Positions 1 through 7,700 of a stretch of 64,000 bases of DNA are shown here, piece by piece (position 1 is the first letter of the stretch; the number at the start of each line of letters is the position of its first letter). A program made the position numbers and the translations under genes. The stretch is from the NCBI GenBank assembly GCA_017516745.1, contig JAFXBF010000014.1, forward strand, positions 62,001-126,000. The letters run 5' to 3'. Source of the stretch: Clostridia bacterium. Its GTDB lineage: Bacteria > Bacillota > Clostridia > Oscillospirales > Acutalibacteraceae. Below the pieces are notes generated by a model that had not been told where the DNA came from, made no database searches, and saw only the letters and a program-made list of their open reading frames with translations.

Positions 1-44
1 CCGAGAGCAAGGAAGCCTGCAATGATAAGTCTTATTATTGCCAT
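1..44 (-). CDS. N-terminus of an unidentified protein, truncated by window edge
   Basis: Only the first 14 codons are visible. The reading starts at an ATG at 44..42 and gives MAIIRLIIAGFLAL, which looks like the start of a signal peptide or membrane segment. A strong ribosome binding site (GGAGG, minus strand of 53-58) lies at correct spacing. No function can be assigned from this much sequence. Confidence 0.6.
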   Translation of the reverse strand, partial: MAIIRLIIAGFLAL

Positions 45-137
45 TTTGTGTTACCTCCGTTTTGTTTTTTATCATTTTACCACTTTTATTTTCAAACCAC
101 AATAGACCAACGGAAAAATAAAGTAAAATCTTAATAC

Positions 138-166
138 TTGAGTTTGTATGTAAAATGATGTATTCT
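138..166 (+). promoter_or_regulatory. Putative sigma-A promoter of the hemolysin III gene
   Basis: TTGAGT (138-143), a 17-base spacer and TATTCT (161-166) lie about 33 bases before the start codon of the gene at 199. The boxes are imperfect, so this is a moderate call. Confidence 0.4.
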
Positions 167-198
167 TATTTATATAAAATTACGGGACAGATTAAATT

Positions 199-852
199 AT
201 GGTTAACAAGGATATAGGTTTAATTGAATATTCGAGAAAGGTTGATATGGGTAACTGCATAACCCACGCAGTCGGTGCTGTGCTGTCCGTGCCTGCGCTG
301 ATTATGCTTGTGCTCAAAGCCGAGGGCTTGCGTCACACGGTTTCCGCCGTTGTTTTCGGTCTGTCGCTGCTGGCGGTCTATACTGCCTCGGCGGTTTACC
401 ACGGGCTTACGGACGAAAAAAAGAAATTAACCGCACGGCTTATCGACCATTCAACCGTGCCCGTGCTCATCGCAGGCACGGCAACACCCTGTGCGCTGAT
501 AACGCTTTACGAAATCAGCGTTTTTCACGCCCTTGCAGTGCTTTTTCTCGGGTGGTTCAGCACTCTGTTCGGGCTTTTTGCAAAGCTGTTTTTCTTTGAA
601 AAAACACGAAAAATCACCGTTGCGGTCTATATCGTGGCAAGCCTGCTGATGATGTGCTGCGCCATTCCCTTCCTCGGCAGAATTAACGGCAACGGCTTCG
701 GCGGCCTGGTGCTCGGCAATGCTCTGTACCTCACGGGTGCGCTTTTCTGTCTGCTCGGCAGAAAACGCCCTGCCTTGCACATCGTGTTCCACATCTTCGC
801 CGTCCTCGCCAGCGCCACACACTTTGCGGTGATATATCGGTTTGTGGTGTGA
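199..852 (+). CDS. Hemolysin III / TrhA-type membrane protein (PAQR superfamily)
   Basis: This 217-residue protein matches the bacterial hemolysin III family of seven-helix membrane proteins, related to eukaryotic PAQR receptors. The family hallmarks are visible: a GNCITHAVGA segment near residue 18, an AVYHG motif at the end of helix 2, DHSTVPVLIAGTATP in the middle, and a C-terminal helix with HIVFHIFAVLASATHF. These conserved histidines are the presumed metal ligands of the superfamily. Members affect membrane lipid homeostasis; the haemolysin name is historical. The gene stands alone with its own promoter and ends before a hairpin shared with the tRNA gene coming from the other side. The ATG has only a weak Shine-Dalgarno sequence (GGGACAG). 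Confidence 0.88.
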   Translation: MVNKDIGLIEYSRKVDMGNCITHAVGAVLSVPALIMLVLKAEGLRHTVSAVVFGLSLLAVYTASAVYHGLTDEKKKLTARLIDHSTVPVLIAGTATPCALITLYEISVFHALAVLFLGWFSTLFGLFAKLFFFEKTRKITVAVYIVASLLMMCCAIPFLGRINGNGFGGLVLGNALYLTGALFCLLGRKRPALHIVFHIFAVLASATHFAVIYRFVV

Positions 853-926
853 AGAATTTAATAAACAGTTCACTGAACTGTTTTCTTAACGCAAAAACTC
901 TCCCGAGTTCAATTCTCCAATACATA

Positions 927-961
927 AAAATAAAGAGCACACAAAAGTGTACTCTTTATTT
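927..961. terminator. Bidirectional terminator between hemolysin III gene and tRNA-Glu
   Basis: A 14-bp stem with one mismatch (AATAAAGAG.ACAC / GTGT.CTCTTTATT) around an AAAA loop, flanked by A and T runs. It can stop transcription of the convergent tRNA genes on the minus strand and of the gene ending at 852. Confidence 0.6.
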
Positions 962-1036
962 TGGTGACCCGGACGAGAATCGAACTCGTGTTACCGCCGT
1001 GAAAGGGCGGTGTCTTGACCGCTTGACCACCGGGCC
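962..1036 (-). tRNA. tRNA-Glu (anticodon TTC)
   Basis: Minus-strand cloverleaf of 75 bases with an encoded CCA. The acceptor stem is GGCCCGG/CCGGGTC, the anticodon stem CCGCC/GGCGG encloses CTTTCAC (anticodon TTC), and the T arm has GAGTTCGATTCTC. Cotranscribed with the tRNA-Met directly upstream. Confidence 0.95.
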
Positions 1037-1067
1037 GTATGAGCCGAGAAATTTTCTCGGCTGTTTG

Positions 1068-1144
1068 TGGTAGCGGCAGTGGGACTTGAACCTACGACAC
1101 TCCGGGTATGAACCGAATGCTCTAGCCAACTGAGCTATGCCGCC
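1068..1144 (-). tRNA. tRNA-Met (anticodon CAT), elongator type
   Basis: Minus-strand cloverleaf of 77 bases including CCA. The acceptor starts GGCGGCA and ends TGCCGCT-ACCA, and the anticodon loop is TTCATAC. The fully paired first base pair and overall resemblance to Gram-positive elongator tRNA-Met argue against initiator tRNA. A CAT anticodon also fits tRNA-Ile2, which is less likely here. Confidence 0.88.
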
Positions 1145-1159
1145 ACAAAACGCTTGCTT

Positions 1160-1188
1160 ATTATATTATAACCAAACGCATTTGTCAA
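1160..1188 (-). promoter_or_regulatory. Strong promoter for the tRNA-Met/tRNA-Glu pair
   Basis: On the minus strand a perfect TTGACA (1188-1183), 17-base spacer and perfect TATAAT (1165-1160) sit 16 bases before tRNA-Met. Confidence 0.85.
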
Positions 1189-1307
1189 TACTTATTTATA
1201 AAAAAATTAAAAAATTTTGTCAATTTGTTTTATGTTGCTGAAAGGATTTTAAAGAAATACCGCAGTGCATTTGAAACATTGGAAAAAATAGAACTCGAAC
1301 AAGAGTA

Positions 1308-1498
1308 GGGTCGCTTCACTTTCTTGACCGTAATTTGCCGTTATATTGCTTTTACGGCGGACAATTCGTGAATTGTCCCTACGGGTTGATATAACAATAA
1401 AACGAGGTATGAACCGTAAAGAGTTCATACCTCATTGATTTATATTCGGAGCGAAGCGACCCTTAATTTTGAATTTTGCACTTTGCATTTTGCATTGT
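1308..1498. repeat. Intergenic repeat modules (A: hairpin 'acaattcgtgaattgt'; B: 'gcgaagcgaccc')
   Basis: The ~385-base gap between tRNA-Met and the acyl-CoA synthetase has no gene. It holds a block at about 1324-1383 (taatttgccg... to ...aattgtccctac) that recurs at 14318-14369, and at 1447-1498 a 'ggagcgaagcgaccc' block with 'tttgcactttgcattttgc', a module seen in at least five other gaps of this window. Confidence 0.75.
1404..1433 (-). terminator. Terminator of the acyl-CoA synthetase gene
   Basis: Perfect 11-bp stem GAGGTATGAAC / GTTCATACCTC with an 8-base loop, followed on the minus strand by GTTTTATTGTT. It lies about 100 bases beyond the stop codon at 1530. Confidence 0.55.
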
Positions 1499-1529
1499 GA
1501 ACTGATAAAAATTCATAATTTTAATCAGT

Positions 1530-3293
1530 TCACTCCGTTCCGTCGGTGAAGTTTTCTTCCTTGAAGCGGAGAATTTTCTTTGATGCGCTCTTGAGGAATT
1601 CCTTACGGCGCAGGGTGAAGCTCTTGATGTGCTTATACTGCGGAAGCTTTCTGTTGACCTCTTTTACAACCTCTTTAAACAGGGTCTGGAGGTCGTCCTC
1701 GGTGTAGTCGTCCCTGCCGAGAACTGCTCTGACCTCTTCATCATCGGGGAAGATTGAAGCCTTGACTATTGTTTCGCCCTTTGCGTTTGTGTCAGCGTAA
1801 ACCATTGCCTCGTTAACAACGGAGTTGAGGGTGAGGTGGTATTCAAGCTCTTCGGGGTAGATATTTTTGCCGTTTTCGGTAACGATAACGTTCTTGATTC
1901 GGCCGCTGATATAAAACCTTCCCTTTTCGTCAAGCCTTGCAAGGTCGCCCGTGTGGAGGAAGCCGTCGCTGTCGAGAACCTCGTCGGTTGCCTGCTGATT
2001 TTTGTAGTAGCCGAGCATTACCATTTTGCCCTTTACGCAAAGCTCGCCAACACCTGTCTGCGGGTCGGGGTCAATAATCTTTGCCTGAGTTTCGGGCAGG
2101 GCAAGGCCGACAGATTCGGCAAGGTGGAGCTTGTCGTTATTCATAACGGCAAGAGGTGCGCACTCTGTCAGGCCGTAGCCGAAGAGAATCTGAATGCCGA
2201 AAGCATCAAAATCACGCAGGATTTCGGGGCGGATGGGTGCAGCGCCGCAGATGATGAGGCGCATATTGCCGCCGAAGGCCTCCTGAATTTCCTTGAAGAA
2301 AACCTTTTTGAGGTCGATGCCGAACTTGCTTGCCGTTTTGCAGACCTTGGAGCCTACCTTGAACATCAGTTCGCCGTGGGGCTTTGCCTTGATTCGCTGC
2401 ATAAGGCGGCGGTGTACGGTTTCGAGAATAAGCGGAACGGCGACGAAAACAGAGGGAGAGAACTCCTTCATATTTTTAAGAACGTACTTGAAGCCGTCGC
2501 AGAAGGTAACCTTTGCGCCGCAGTAGGGGGCAAAGAAAAGAATAATTGTGCTCTCGTAGGTGTGGTGGAGGGGAAGCATCGAAATGCCGCAGTCCTCGGG
2601 ATAAATTTTAAGCACGCTCATTGCGGACATAACCTCAAAGCAGAAGTTGCGGTGGCAGAGCATAACGCCCTTCGCAGCGCCCGTTGTGCCCGAAGTGAAA
2701 AGCAGGGTGCTCATTTTATCGGGGTCGATTTCAGCATCGAGGAAGCGTCTGTCGCCTTTGGCAAGAAGAGACTTGCCCTTGGCAACGAGCTTGGAAAAGC
2801 TGAGAATGCCGTCCTTGTCCTCGTCGTAATCAAAGCAGACAATCTGAATTTCGGGGTTCATCTTGTCTCTTTCAAGCGTGTTGAGAAGAAGTTTGTCGCA
2901 GAAGAGAAGCTTGGTTTCCGAAATTTCAAAAATGCCGTTGATATCGGGGAAAAGAAGCTCCTTGTCAATCGGTACGATAACGCCGACACCGTTGACAACG
3001 CTCATATAGCTTAAGCACCACTCGTAGCGGTTGTTGGCGGATACGGCAATGTGCTTGTCCTTGTAGCCCATTTCGATAAGCGCTGTACCGAGTGCATCAA
3101 TATCGCTGCAGTATTCGTTATAGGTGATGTATTGCATACCGCTTTTGTCACGCTTCTTTATTTCAAAAGCGTAACGGTCGCCGTAAAGCTCCTTCGTCTG
3201 TGCCATAAGGTCCTTAAGGTCACGGATTTGCCTGACCTTGTAGAAGGATTTGGTAGCCGGAGCAAATATTTCGTTGCGTGTGTTCTTTCCCAT
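1530..3293 (-). CDS. AMP-dependent acyl-CoA synthetase/ligase (long-chain fatty acid CoA ligase type)
   Basis: This 587-residue protein belongs to the ANL adenylating superfamily and should activate a carboxylic acid with ATP, then load it on CoA. Motifs appear in the expected order: the phosphate-binding loop TLLFTSGTTGAAKGV near residue 200, FGYGLTECAP near 375, HTGDLA near 450, and the hinge/catalytic lysine region GKNIYPEELE near 475. The length and the FGYGLTE motif favour long-chain fatty acyl-CoA synthetases. Substrate specificity cannot be read from sequence. It is a single-gene unit with its own terminator. A TATAAT lies on the minus strand at 3357-3352 without a clear -35 box. The rest of the 3294-3587 gap shows nothing else. 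Confidence 0.88.
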   Translation of the reverse strand: MGKNTRNEIFAPATKSFYKVRQIRDLKDLMAQTKELYGDRYAFEIKKRDKSGMQYITYNEYCSDIDALGTALIEMGYKDKHIAVSANNRYEWCLSYMSVVNGVGVIVPIDKELLFPDINGIFEISETKLLFCDKLLLNTLERDKMNPEIQIVCFDYDEDKDGILSFSKLVAKGKSLLAKGDRRFLDAEIDPDKMSTLLFTSGTTGAAKGVMLCHRNFCFEVMSAMSVLKIYPEDCGISMLPLHHTYESTIILFFAPYCGAKVTFCDGFKYVLKNMKEFSPSVFVAVPLILETVHRRLMQRIKAKPHGELMFKVGSKVCKTASKFGIDLKKVFFKEIQEAFGGNMRLIICGAAPIRPEILRDFDAFGIQILFGYGLTECAPLAVMNNDKLHLAESVGLALPETQAKIIDPDPQTGVGELCVKGKMVMLGYYKNQQATDEVLDSDGFLHTGDLARLDEKGRFYISGRIKNVIVTENGKNIYPEELEYHLTLNSVVNEAMVYADTNAKGETIVKASIFPDDEEVRAVLGRDDYTEDDLQTLFKEVVKEVNRKLPQYKHIKSFTLRRKEFLKSASKKILRFKEENFTDGTE

Positions 3294-3587
3294 TCTGTTC
3301 TCCCGTCGTGTGCAATTTACATTGCAATAATCAAATATTCAACAGTTTATCATTATAAAGGTGTTTCCTTAAATTAAACTTAAGTTTTTTAAGAAATTTT
3401 TAACAAATTGTGTTAAAAAAGAGAAATAAGCCCAAAAATCAAGCGAAAACCCGTGTTTGTATGAATAAACTTTTAATAACCACATAGAATTTTATCATAT
3501 TATTCCGGTATGTCAATACAAAAACGCATTTTGTAACTATTTGTAATAATTTCAAAAAAGAAAAATAAAAAGCTGAAAATGTAAAGA

Positions 3588-3618
3588 AAAAGAGCAGCTC
3601 CTCACGAAGCTGCTCTTT
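3588..3618 (-). terminator. Terminator of rplU-prp-rpmA
   Basis: Stem AAAGAGCAGCT / AGCTGCTCTTT with an 8-base loop, followed on the minus strand by TTCTTT, 17 bases after the rpmA stop codon. Confidence 0.85.
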
Positions 3619-3634
3619 GGGTATTTTGTCGCAA

Positions 3635-3919
3635 TTACTGTTCAACAGTATAAACGCTGACCTTCTTGCGGTCACGGCCCATACGCTCGAACTTAACAAC
3701 GCCGTCAACCTTTGCGAAAAGAGTATCGTCAGAACCCTTGCCGACATTGGTGCCGGGGTGGATGTGAGTGCCACGCTGTCTTACAAGGATGTTGCCTGCA
3801 AGAACAAACTGACCGTCAGCACGCTTTGCGCCGAGTCTCTTGGATTCGGAATCACGGCCGTTACGGGTGGAACCCATACCTTTCTTGTGAGCGAAAAGCT
3901 GAATGTTTATCTTAAGCAT
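3635..3919 (-). CDS. rpmA: 50S ribosomal protein L27 with cleavable N-terminal extension
   Basis: At 94 residues this is bacterial L27, the large-subunit protein whose N-terminal tail reaches the peptidyl transferase centre. The start [14 protein letters not shown] carries the Firmicutes extension. In this group the segment before AHKKG is removed by the Prp protease, and cleavage after the phenylalanine exposes the conserved [15 protein letters not shown] tail. The gene for that protease is directly upstream, and rpmA overlaps its stop by 8 bases. A strong GGAGG site precedes the ATG. Confidence 0.97.
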   Translation of the reverse strand: MLKINIQLFAHKKGMGSTRNGRDSESKRLGAKRADGQFVLAGNILVRQRGTHIHPGTNVGKGSDDTLFAKVDGVVKFERMGRDRKKVSVYTVEQ

Positions 3920-4235
3920 TTGTGTTACCTCCGTAAATTACTTTTATGCTGCGAGGATAATCCTTCGCAAGCGCTCTTATGTGAGCTTCGAGCCCGCCAA
4001 GCAATTTCACGCTTTGTGCATCGTTTTCGGTAAGAATAAGTGACATAAAGCCCTCGTCAACCGAAATATCTGCCTTTGCGCCGAAAAAATCGGTAATCGT
4101 GTTTGCGGTGAGGTAGGCTGCCGAGGAAACGGCGGCGCAGACTATATCCTGCCCCGATTGTGCGTATCCTGCGTGACCCGTGCACTCAAACCCGATGTTG
4201 ATTTTGCCCGAGCGGACAAACTTAAAGCGAATCAT
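3912..4235 (-). CDS. prp: Ribosomal-processing cysteine protease Prp
   Basis: This 107-residue protein is Prp (formerly YsxB), the cysteine protease that removes the N-terminal extension of L27 in Firmicutes. The catalytic His and Cys are visible in [19 protein letters not shown]: His21 and Cys33. It is sandwiched between rplU and rpmA, the conserved order in this phylum, which keeps protease and substrate in one transcript. Confidence 0.95.
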   Translation of the reverse strand: MIRFKFVRSGKINIGFECTGHAGYAQSGQDIVCAAVSSAAYLTANTITDFFGAKADISVDEGFMSLILTENDAQSVKLLGGLEAHIRALAKDYPRSIKVIYGGNTNA

Positions 4236-4243
4236 GGTTAAAC

Positions 4244-4555
4244 TCAGCCGTTGATAGCTGCGATTTCAACCTTGGTGTAGGGCTGTCTGTGGCCCATCTT
4301 GCGCTTCTCGTTCTTCTTGGGCTTGTAGGTGAAGACAACAACCTTCTTGCCCTTACCGTTCTTGATTGCCTTTGCGGTAACTGTTGCACCCTCAACGTAG
4401 GGAGCACCAACCTTGATGGAGTCGTCGGAGCCAACTGCGATAACCTTGTCGAAAACGACTTCGCTGTCTGCTTCAACATTGAGCTTCTCGATGAAAAGTG
4501 TGTCGCCGGCAGAAACCTTATACTGCTTGCCGCCGGTCTCAATGATTGCGTACAT
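4244..4555 (-). CDS. rplU: 50S ribosomal protein L21
   Basis: Standard-length L21 (103 residues) starting [14 protein letters not shown] and ending with the conserved [11 protein letters not shown] segment. First gene of the rplU-prp-rpmA operon, preceded by a structured leader and a consensus promoter. Confidence 0.97.
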   Translation of the reverse strand: MYAIIETGGKQYKVSAGDTLFIEKLNVEADSEVVFDKVIAVGSDDSIKVGAPYVEGATVTAKAIKNGKGKKVVVFTYKPKKNEKRKMGHRQPYTKVEIAAING

Positions 4556-4559
4556 TTTT

Positions 4560-4650
4560 TTACCTCTTTTAATAAGTCTCGCTATTCAGGGGTACCGCCC
4601 GTGAGCAGGCGGATTTGGGCGCAATTATAGCGCAACCCGTAATATGCGGC
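4560..4650 (-). promoter_or_regulatory. Structured 5' leader of rplU (L21 leader-like)
   Basis: Between promoter and rplU the minus-strand transcript contains a GC-rich hairpin CCGCC-tgctcac-GGGCGG followed by a conserved-looking GTACCCCTGAATAGCGAGAC tail. Firmicutes rplU transcripts commonly carry an autoregulatory L21 leader at this place. The match to that family is from memory of its general form and needs a covariance-model search. Confidence 0.45.
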
Positions 4651-4656
4651 TTTAGT

Positions 4657-4685
4657 ATAATAGCACAAGAGGGAGATGTTGTCAA
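4657..4685 (-). promoter_or_regulatory. Promoter of rplU-prp-rpmA
   Basis: Minus strand TTGACA (4685-4680), 17-base spacer, TATTAT (4662-4657). Transcription would start near 4650, giving a leader of about 95 bases. Confidence 0.85.
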
Positions 4686-4718
4686 CAGTTTTTTCAAATA
4701 AATGCTGACCGCATTTAT

Positions 4719-4840
4719 TTGAAGTGCAAAACGTAAAGTGCAAAGTGCAGAATTGTGGGAGGGCTGACGCCCTCACCCATTATAAAAATGGAGCGAAGCG
4801 ACCCTTAATTCTGCATTTTGCACTTTGCACTTTGCATTAA
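4719..4840. repeat. Composite intergenic repeat
   Basis: Contains 'gtaaagtgcaaagtgcagaattg', the hairpin GGGAGGGCtgacGCCCTC, 'ggagcgaagcgaccc' and 'ctgcattttgcactttgc' in that order. The same module order is seen at 15539-15770, 18629-18776 and 26636-26778. Confidence 0.75.
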
Positions 4841-4863
4841 AAAAGAGGGCTCAGCCCTCTTTT
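4838..4863. terminator. Terminator hairpin enclosing the stop codon of the cohesin-like gene
   Basis: AAAAAAGAGGGC-tca-GCCCTCTTTTTT is a near-perfect palindrome whose three-base loop is the TGA stop codon (minus strand 4853-4851) of the gene above. It can terminate in both directions. Confidence 0.85.
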
Positions 4864-5438
4864 TTCTTGTGTCTTATACGCAGCACGATTACCACGGCTA
4901 TACCAAACAGCATAACCAGCACAACTGCGGCGGCGGCAATGTTTTCGCCTGCCCAGAAGGGGATTTCCGTTACGTGTGTTGATGTGCCGACGGGGATGAG
5001 CTCAAGCGTGGGGAAGTTTTCTCCGTCAAAGGTTTCGGCGTGCTCAACTTCAAGGCCGAGGGTTACATAGTGGTTGCCCTTTGGCTTGAAGCTCATACGG
5101 CAGAGTGCGCCCTCTTTGTTGAGCGCTTCGGTTGCCGTGTAGCTGATTTTGATTCTGCCCGCCTCAACCTGTGTTGCGATAAGGTAGGGTGAAATCTCCT
5201 CTGCCGCATCGCCCGTGACAACGCTGCCCTCGACAAACTCCATCTTGTCGCTTTCGTAAGTAATATAGAATTCAGTCGTATAAAGCGCAGAATTTGCGGT
5301 GATGTCAACCTTTACGTCAAGGTTGCTGTTTTCGGGCTGAAAGGCGTCAAGAGTCAGGTGAGTGTCTGCGGCAAAAGCATTTGACGCAAAACAGAGGCAG
5401 AGCACCGATACAAGTATAAACTTCACAAGTTTCTTCAT
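4851..5438 (-). CDS. Secreted, membrane-anchored protein with a cohesin-like domain
   Basis: This 195-residue protein has a clear signal peptide (MKKLVKFILVSVLCLCFASNAFA), a beta-rich domain at about residues 27-155, one transmembrane helix at about 165-187 and a basic RIRHKKKEG tail. The ectodomain pattern (DVKVDITAN, then TTEFYITYESDKMEFVEGSV, later GALCRMSFKP) resembles cohesin-type carbohydrate-binding/scaffold folds, in which a cohesin grips a dockerin. That would place it at the cell surface. No dockerin gene was seen in the window. Its stop codon lies in the loop of its own terminator. It may belong with the Thr-rich surface protein upstream, though a terminator separates them. Confidence 0.6.
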   Translation of the reverse strand: MKKLVKFILVSVLCLCFASNAFAADTHLTLDAFQPENSNLDVKVDITANSALYTTEFYITYESDKMEFVEGSVVTGDAAEEISPYLIATQVEAGRIKISYTATEALNKEGALCRMSFKPKGNHYVTLGLEVEHAETFDGENFPTLELIPVGTSTHVTEIPFWAGENIAAAAVVLVMLFGIAVVIVLRIRHKKKEG

Positions 5439-5471
5439 AAAATCACACCTTGTTAAGAGAAATCCTTTTCT

Positions 5472-5502
5472 AAAAACGGTCGCAGTTGTTTGACTGCGAC
5501 CG
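5472..5502 (-). terminator. Terminator of the Thr-rich surface protein gene
   Basis: Perfect 10-bp stem CGGTCGCAGT / ACTGCGACCG, followed on the minus strand by TTTTTAG. Confidence 0.85.
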
Positions 5503-5540
5503 CTTCGGGTTTATTGGAAAATTATCCGCTTGTTATCGGA

Positions 5541-6158
5541 TTACTGCTTCTTGCTGAGAATGAAGAGGCAAACGCCTGCGCCTGCAACAGCGGCAACAAT
5601 AACAACGATGATGACAATCTTCTTTACATCTACGCCGTCGTCGTCCTGCTCAGCCTCGGTTGTTGTTTCGTCAGCAAATGTGTACTGGAAGAGGGTTGTT
5701 GCCTCTGTGATGCTGATTTCCTCGGAGGAAGAGAGCTCCTCTGTTACGGGCTCAGTTGTTGTAGTTTTGTTAGCCGGTCTGTAGGGTCTCTTTGTTGTAG
5801 CAACGGGCTTCTTTGTTGTTTTTACAGGAGCCTTTGTTGTTGTGGGGCGCTCGGGGCGCTCAAGAGTTGTGTATTCGGAATCGGGCTCTTCTGTGGTGGT
5901 GGGCTTATCAGTAGTTGTTTCACCTGTGCCTGTAGTTGTTTCGCCTGAACCGGTTGTTGTTTCACCGGCATCTGTAGTTGTCGGAGCGGCAGTAGTTGTG
6001 GGAGCATCTGTAGTTGTGGGAGCGGCTGTTGTTGTAGGTGCTGCGGTGGTGGTTGTTACGTTGTCCTCTGCCTCTGCAGCGTGGACAAGAACGGTTGTGC
6101 TGAAAATCATAACAGCAGCCATAACGAGTAACATTACTTTTGCGATAATCTCTTTCAC
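5541..6158 (-). CDS. Thr/Ala/Pro-rich secreted surface protein with C-terminal membrane anchor
   Basis: This 205-residue protein has a signal peptide (residues 1-28), then a low-complexity stretch at about 33-145 built from TTTAAP, TTTDAP and ETTTG units and a TKKP/TKRP segment, an acidic stretch, one transmembrane helix near 178-200 and a short basic tail. The Thr/Pro composition resembles mucin-like or linker regions that hold surface domains away from the membrane, and many threonines could be O-glycosylated. There is no catalytic domain, so it may be a stalk or an adhesin. The repetitive DNA is subject to length variation. Its function is not known. Confidence 0.65.
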   Translation of the reverse strand: MKEIIAKVMLLVMAAVMIFSTTVLVHAAEAEDNVTTTTAAPTTTAAPTTTDAPTTTAAPTTTDAGETTTGSGETTTGTGETTTDKPTTTEEPDSEYTTLERPERPTTTKAPVKTTKKPVATTKRPYRPANKTTTTEPVTEELSSSEEISITEATTLFQYTFADETTTEAEQDDDGVDVKKIVIIVVIVAAVAGAGVCLFILSKKQ

Positions 6159-6251
6159 TTATGTAATCTCCTTTGATTAAATATTTTTATGTTTTATCGG
6201 GCTTACCCGATAACTTAACCTTATTATAAACATTATTTTTCGGTTAGTCAA

Positions 6252-7700
6252 CTAATTTTTAAAATTGTAACTATTTGTAACCATTTGAGATATTTTCACG
6301 AAAACTTCCTTTTTCGCCCATGCCGTGCTGTGAACGCTCATTGAACTGTGCGACAGAATGGAAAGCGTGATGCGACCCGTGCCGAAACGTTTCATAAGAG
6401 CATTTGAGGAAAAGTGGAGGGTCTGGATGTCGCCGTATTTGAAAAAACAGCTTTTCCGGGATAGGAAGCCCTGCGAGTAGGAGAAAATATTTTCGTCCGT
6501 GCAGAGGGCTTTCGCCTTGTGGCTGAGTACGGCAAAAACCGCACCGAGCAGGATAATAACAGGGCACAGCGGCCACCACACAAAGGCGGCAGCAACACCG
6601 ACAGCACCGAAGCCGAGCAGATATTTCGCCATAGCCGCAATAAGACCCGTTTTGTGTTCGGGCGTTTTTTCGCCCGTGCAGTTAAAATCCGCCGCACACA
6701 CGGCGAGGATTTTCTGAAGCTCGTTTTCTTTTACAAGCAAACTTATCTGCGGTGTTTCCTTTTTGTCGTTGCCGAGGCCGATTACCGCAACCTCCGCAAA
6801 GGCAAGACCCGAAAGCCTTGCAAGCACGGGACGGCGCACGGTAAGAGCATTTATTTTATCCTTTTCAAAGGAATAGTTTTTTTTGCGCAGAAGACCCGAG
6901 GAAATGAAGATGCTTTTTTCGTCACGCTCAATTCTGAAATTCCAAGCCGACATAACCTGCATAACAATTTTTGTCAGCCAGCCGAGCACGGAAAGACCCA
7001 AAAGCGGTAAGGAGCGTGTGAACATATCTCCGCCGAGAACTTCTCTGTCGAAAAACGTACCGATTACAAGCAGAGCACCGACACCGAGATACTGCACAAC
7101 GGGCTGACTTAAAATTACGTGGCGCACAGCCTGTGCATTTGAAAAGGCAAAAACGGTTTCTTTGTTTTCTTTCTGTGTTTGTTCCACATTTTTTGCAGAG
7201 AGCAAAGCTGTTTCAAATGCTTTTGCTTTTTCAAGTGAGAGGACAAAGGTAAAATCCGTCCGGCTTGCTGTAGCCGCCGAATTGATGTCCAGCTTTATTT
7301 TTGCCGTGCCGACAATGCGTTCAAAAACATTGCGCTCAAGGTTGACTGTGGCAATGCTCGAAAGCGGCAGACGGGAGTTTTTTTTCATCAGCGTGTTTCG
7401 CTCGCACACAAGGTGTTCTCCGTCAATATAAAAACAGGTTTTGTACCAGCGTATAAGCGCCCACAGCGGAAAAAACAGTGCGAACACGGCAGCCACGCCG
7501 AAAATGACCGCAACTGTTTCGTTCTGTGAGCCGACAAGGGAATAGACCAGCCGCATCCAGAACTCTTCCGAAAAGATGTTCTGGCCGGAGGTTATTGCCT
7601 CATACAGCGCAGAATAAGCAAAGGTAAGCACGACAACGCCTGCCGCACCTATCTGCTCAAAAACTATTGAAATGTGGTTTCTCGTCGGCTTACTGAACAT
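6252..7700 (-). CDS. Bacterial PH-domain membrane protein, YdbT type
   Basis: This 482-residue membrane protein has three repeats of the bacterial pleckstrin-like domain (bPH2/DUF304), each following a hydrophobic helical pair. Examples are FYIDGEHLVCERNTLMKKNSRLPLSSIATV near residue 90, IERDEKSIFISSGLLRKKNYSF near 265, and CTDENIFSYSQGFLSRKSCFF near 400. The layout is that of Bacillus YdbT. It overlaps the YdbS-type gene by 11 bases, the usual paired arrangement. Bacillus YdbS/YdbT are linked to resistance to membrane-active compounds; a role here is inferred. It is the last gene of the long operon starting at 12430. Confidence 0.8.
   Translation of the reverse strand: MFSKPTRNHISIVFEQIGAAGVVVLTFAYSALYEAITSGQNIFSEEFWMRLVYSLVGSQNETVAVIFGVAAVFALFFPLWALIRWYKTCFYIDGEHLVCERNTLMKKNSRLPLSSIATVNLERNVFERIVGTAKIKLDINSAATASRTDFTFVLSLEKAKAFETALLSAKNVEQTQKENKETVFAFSNAQAVRHVILSQPVVQYLGVGALLVIGTFFDREVLGGDMFTRSLPLLGLSVLGWLTKIVMQVMSAWNFRIERDEKSIFISSGLLRKKNYSFEKDKINALTVRRPVLARLSGLAFAEVAVIGLGNDKKETPQISLLVKENELQKILAVCAADFNCTGEKTPEHKTGLIAAMAKYLLGFGAVGVAAAFVWWPLCPVIILLGAVFAVLSHKAKALCTDENIFSYSQGFLSRKSCFFKYGDIQTLHFSSNALMKRFGTGRITLSILSHSSMSVHSTAWAKKEVFVKISQMVTNSYNFKN

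Noticed and set aside
1836-3014. 392-codon open frame on the plus strand
   Set aside because: It lies wholly opposite the acyl-CoA synthetase, has no ribosome site and no family pattern; a shadow of strongly biased codon use.
5541-6060. Regularly repeated DNA that could look like a CRISPR array
   Set aside because: Repeats are codon-level (ACA/ACT Thr runs) within a translated surface protein, with no constant repeat-spacer period.
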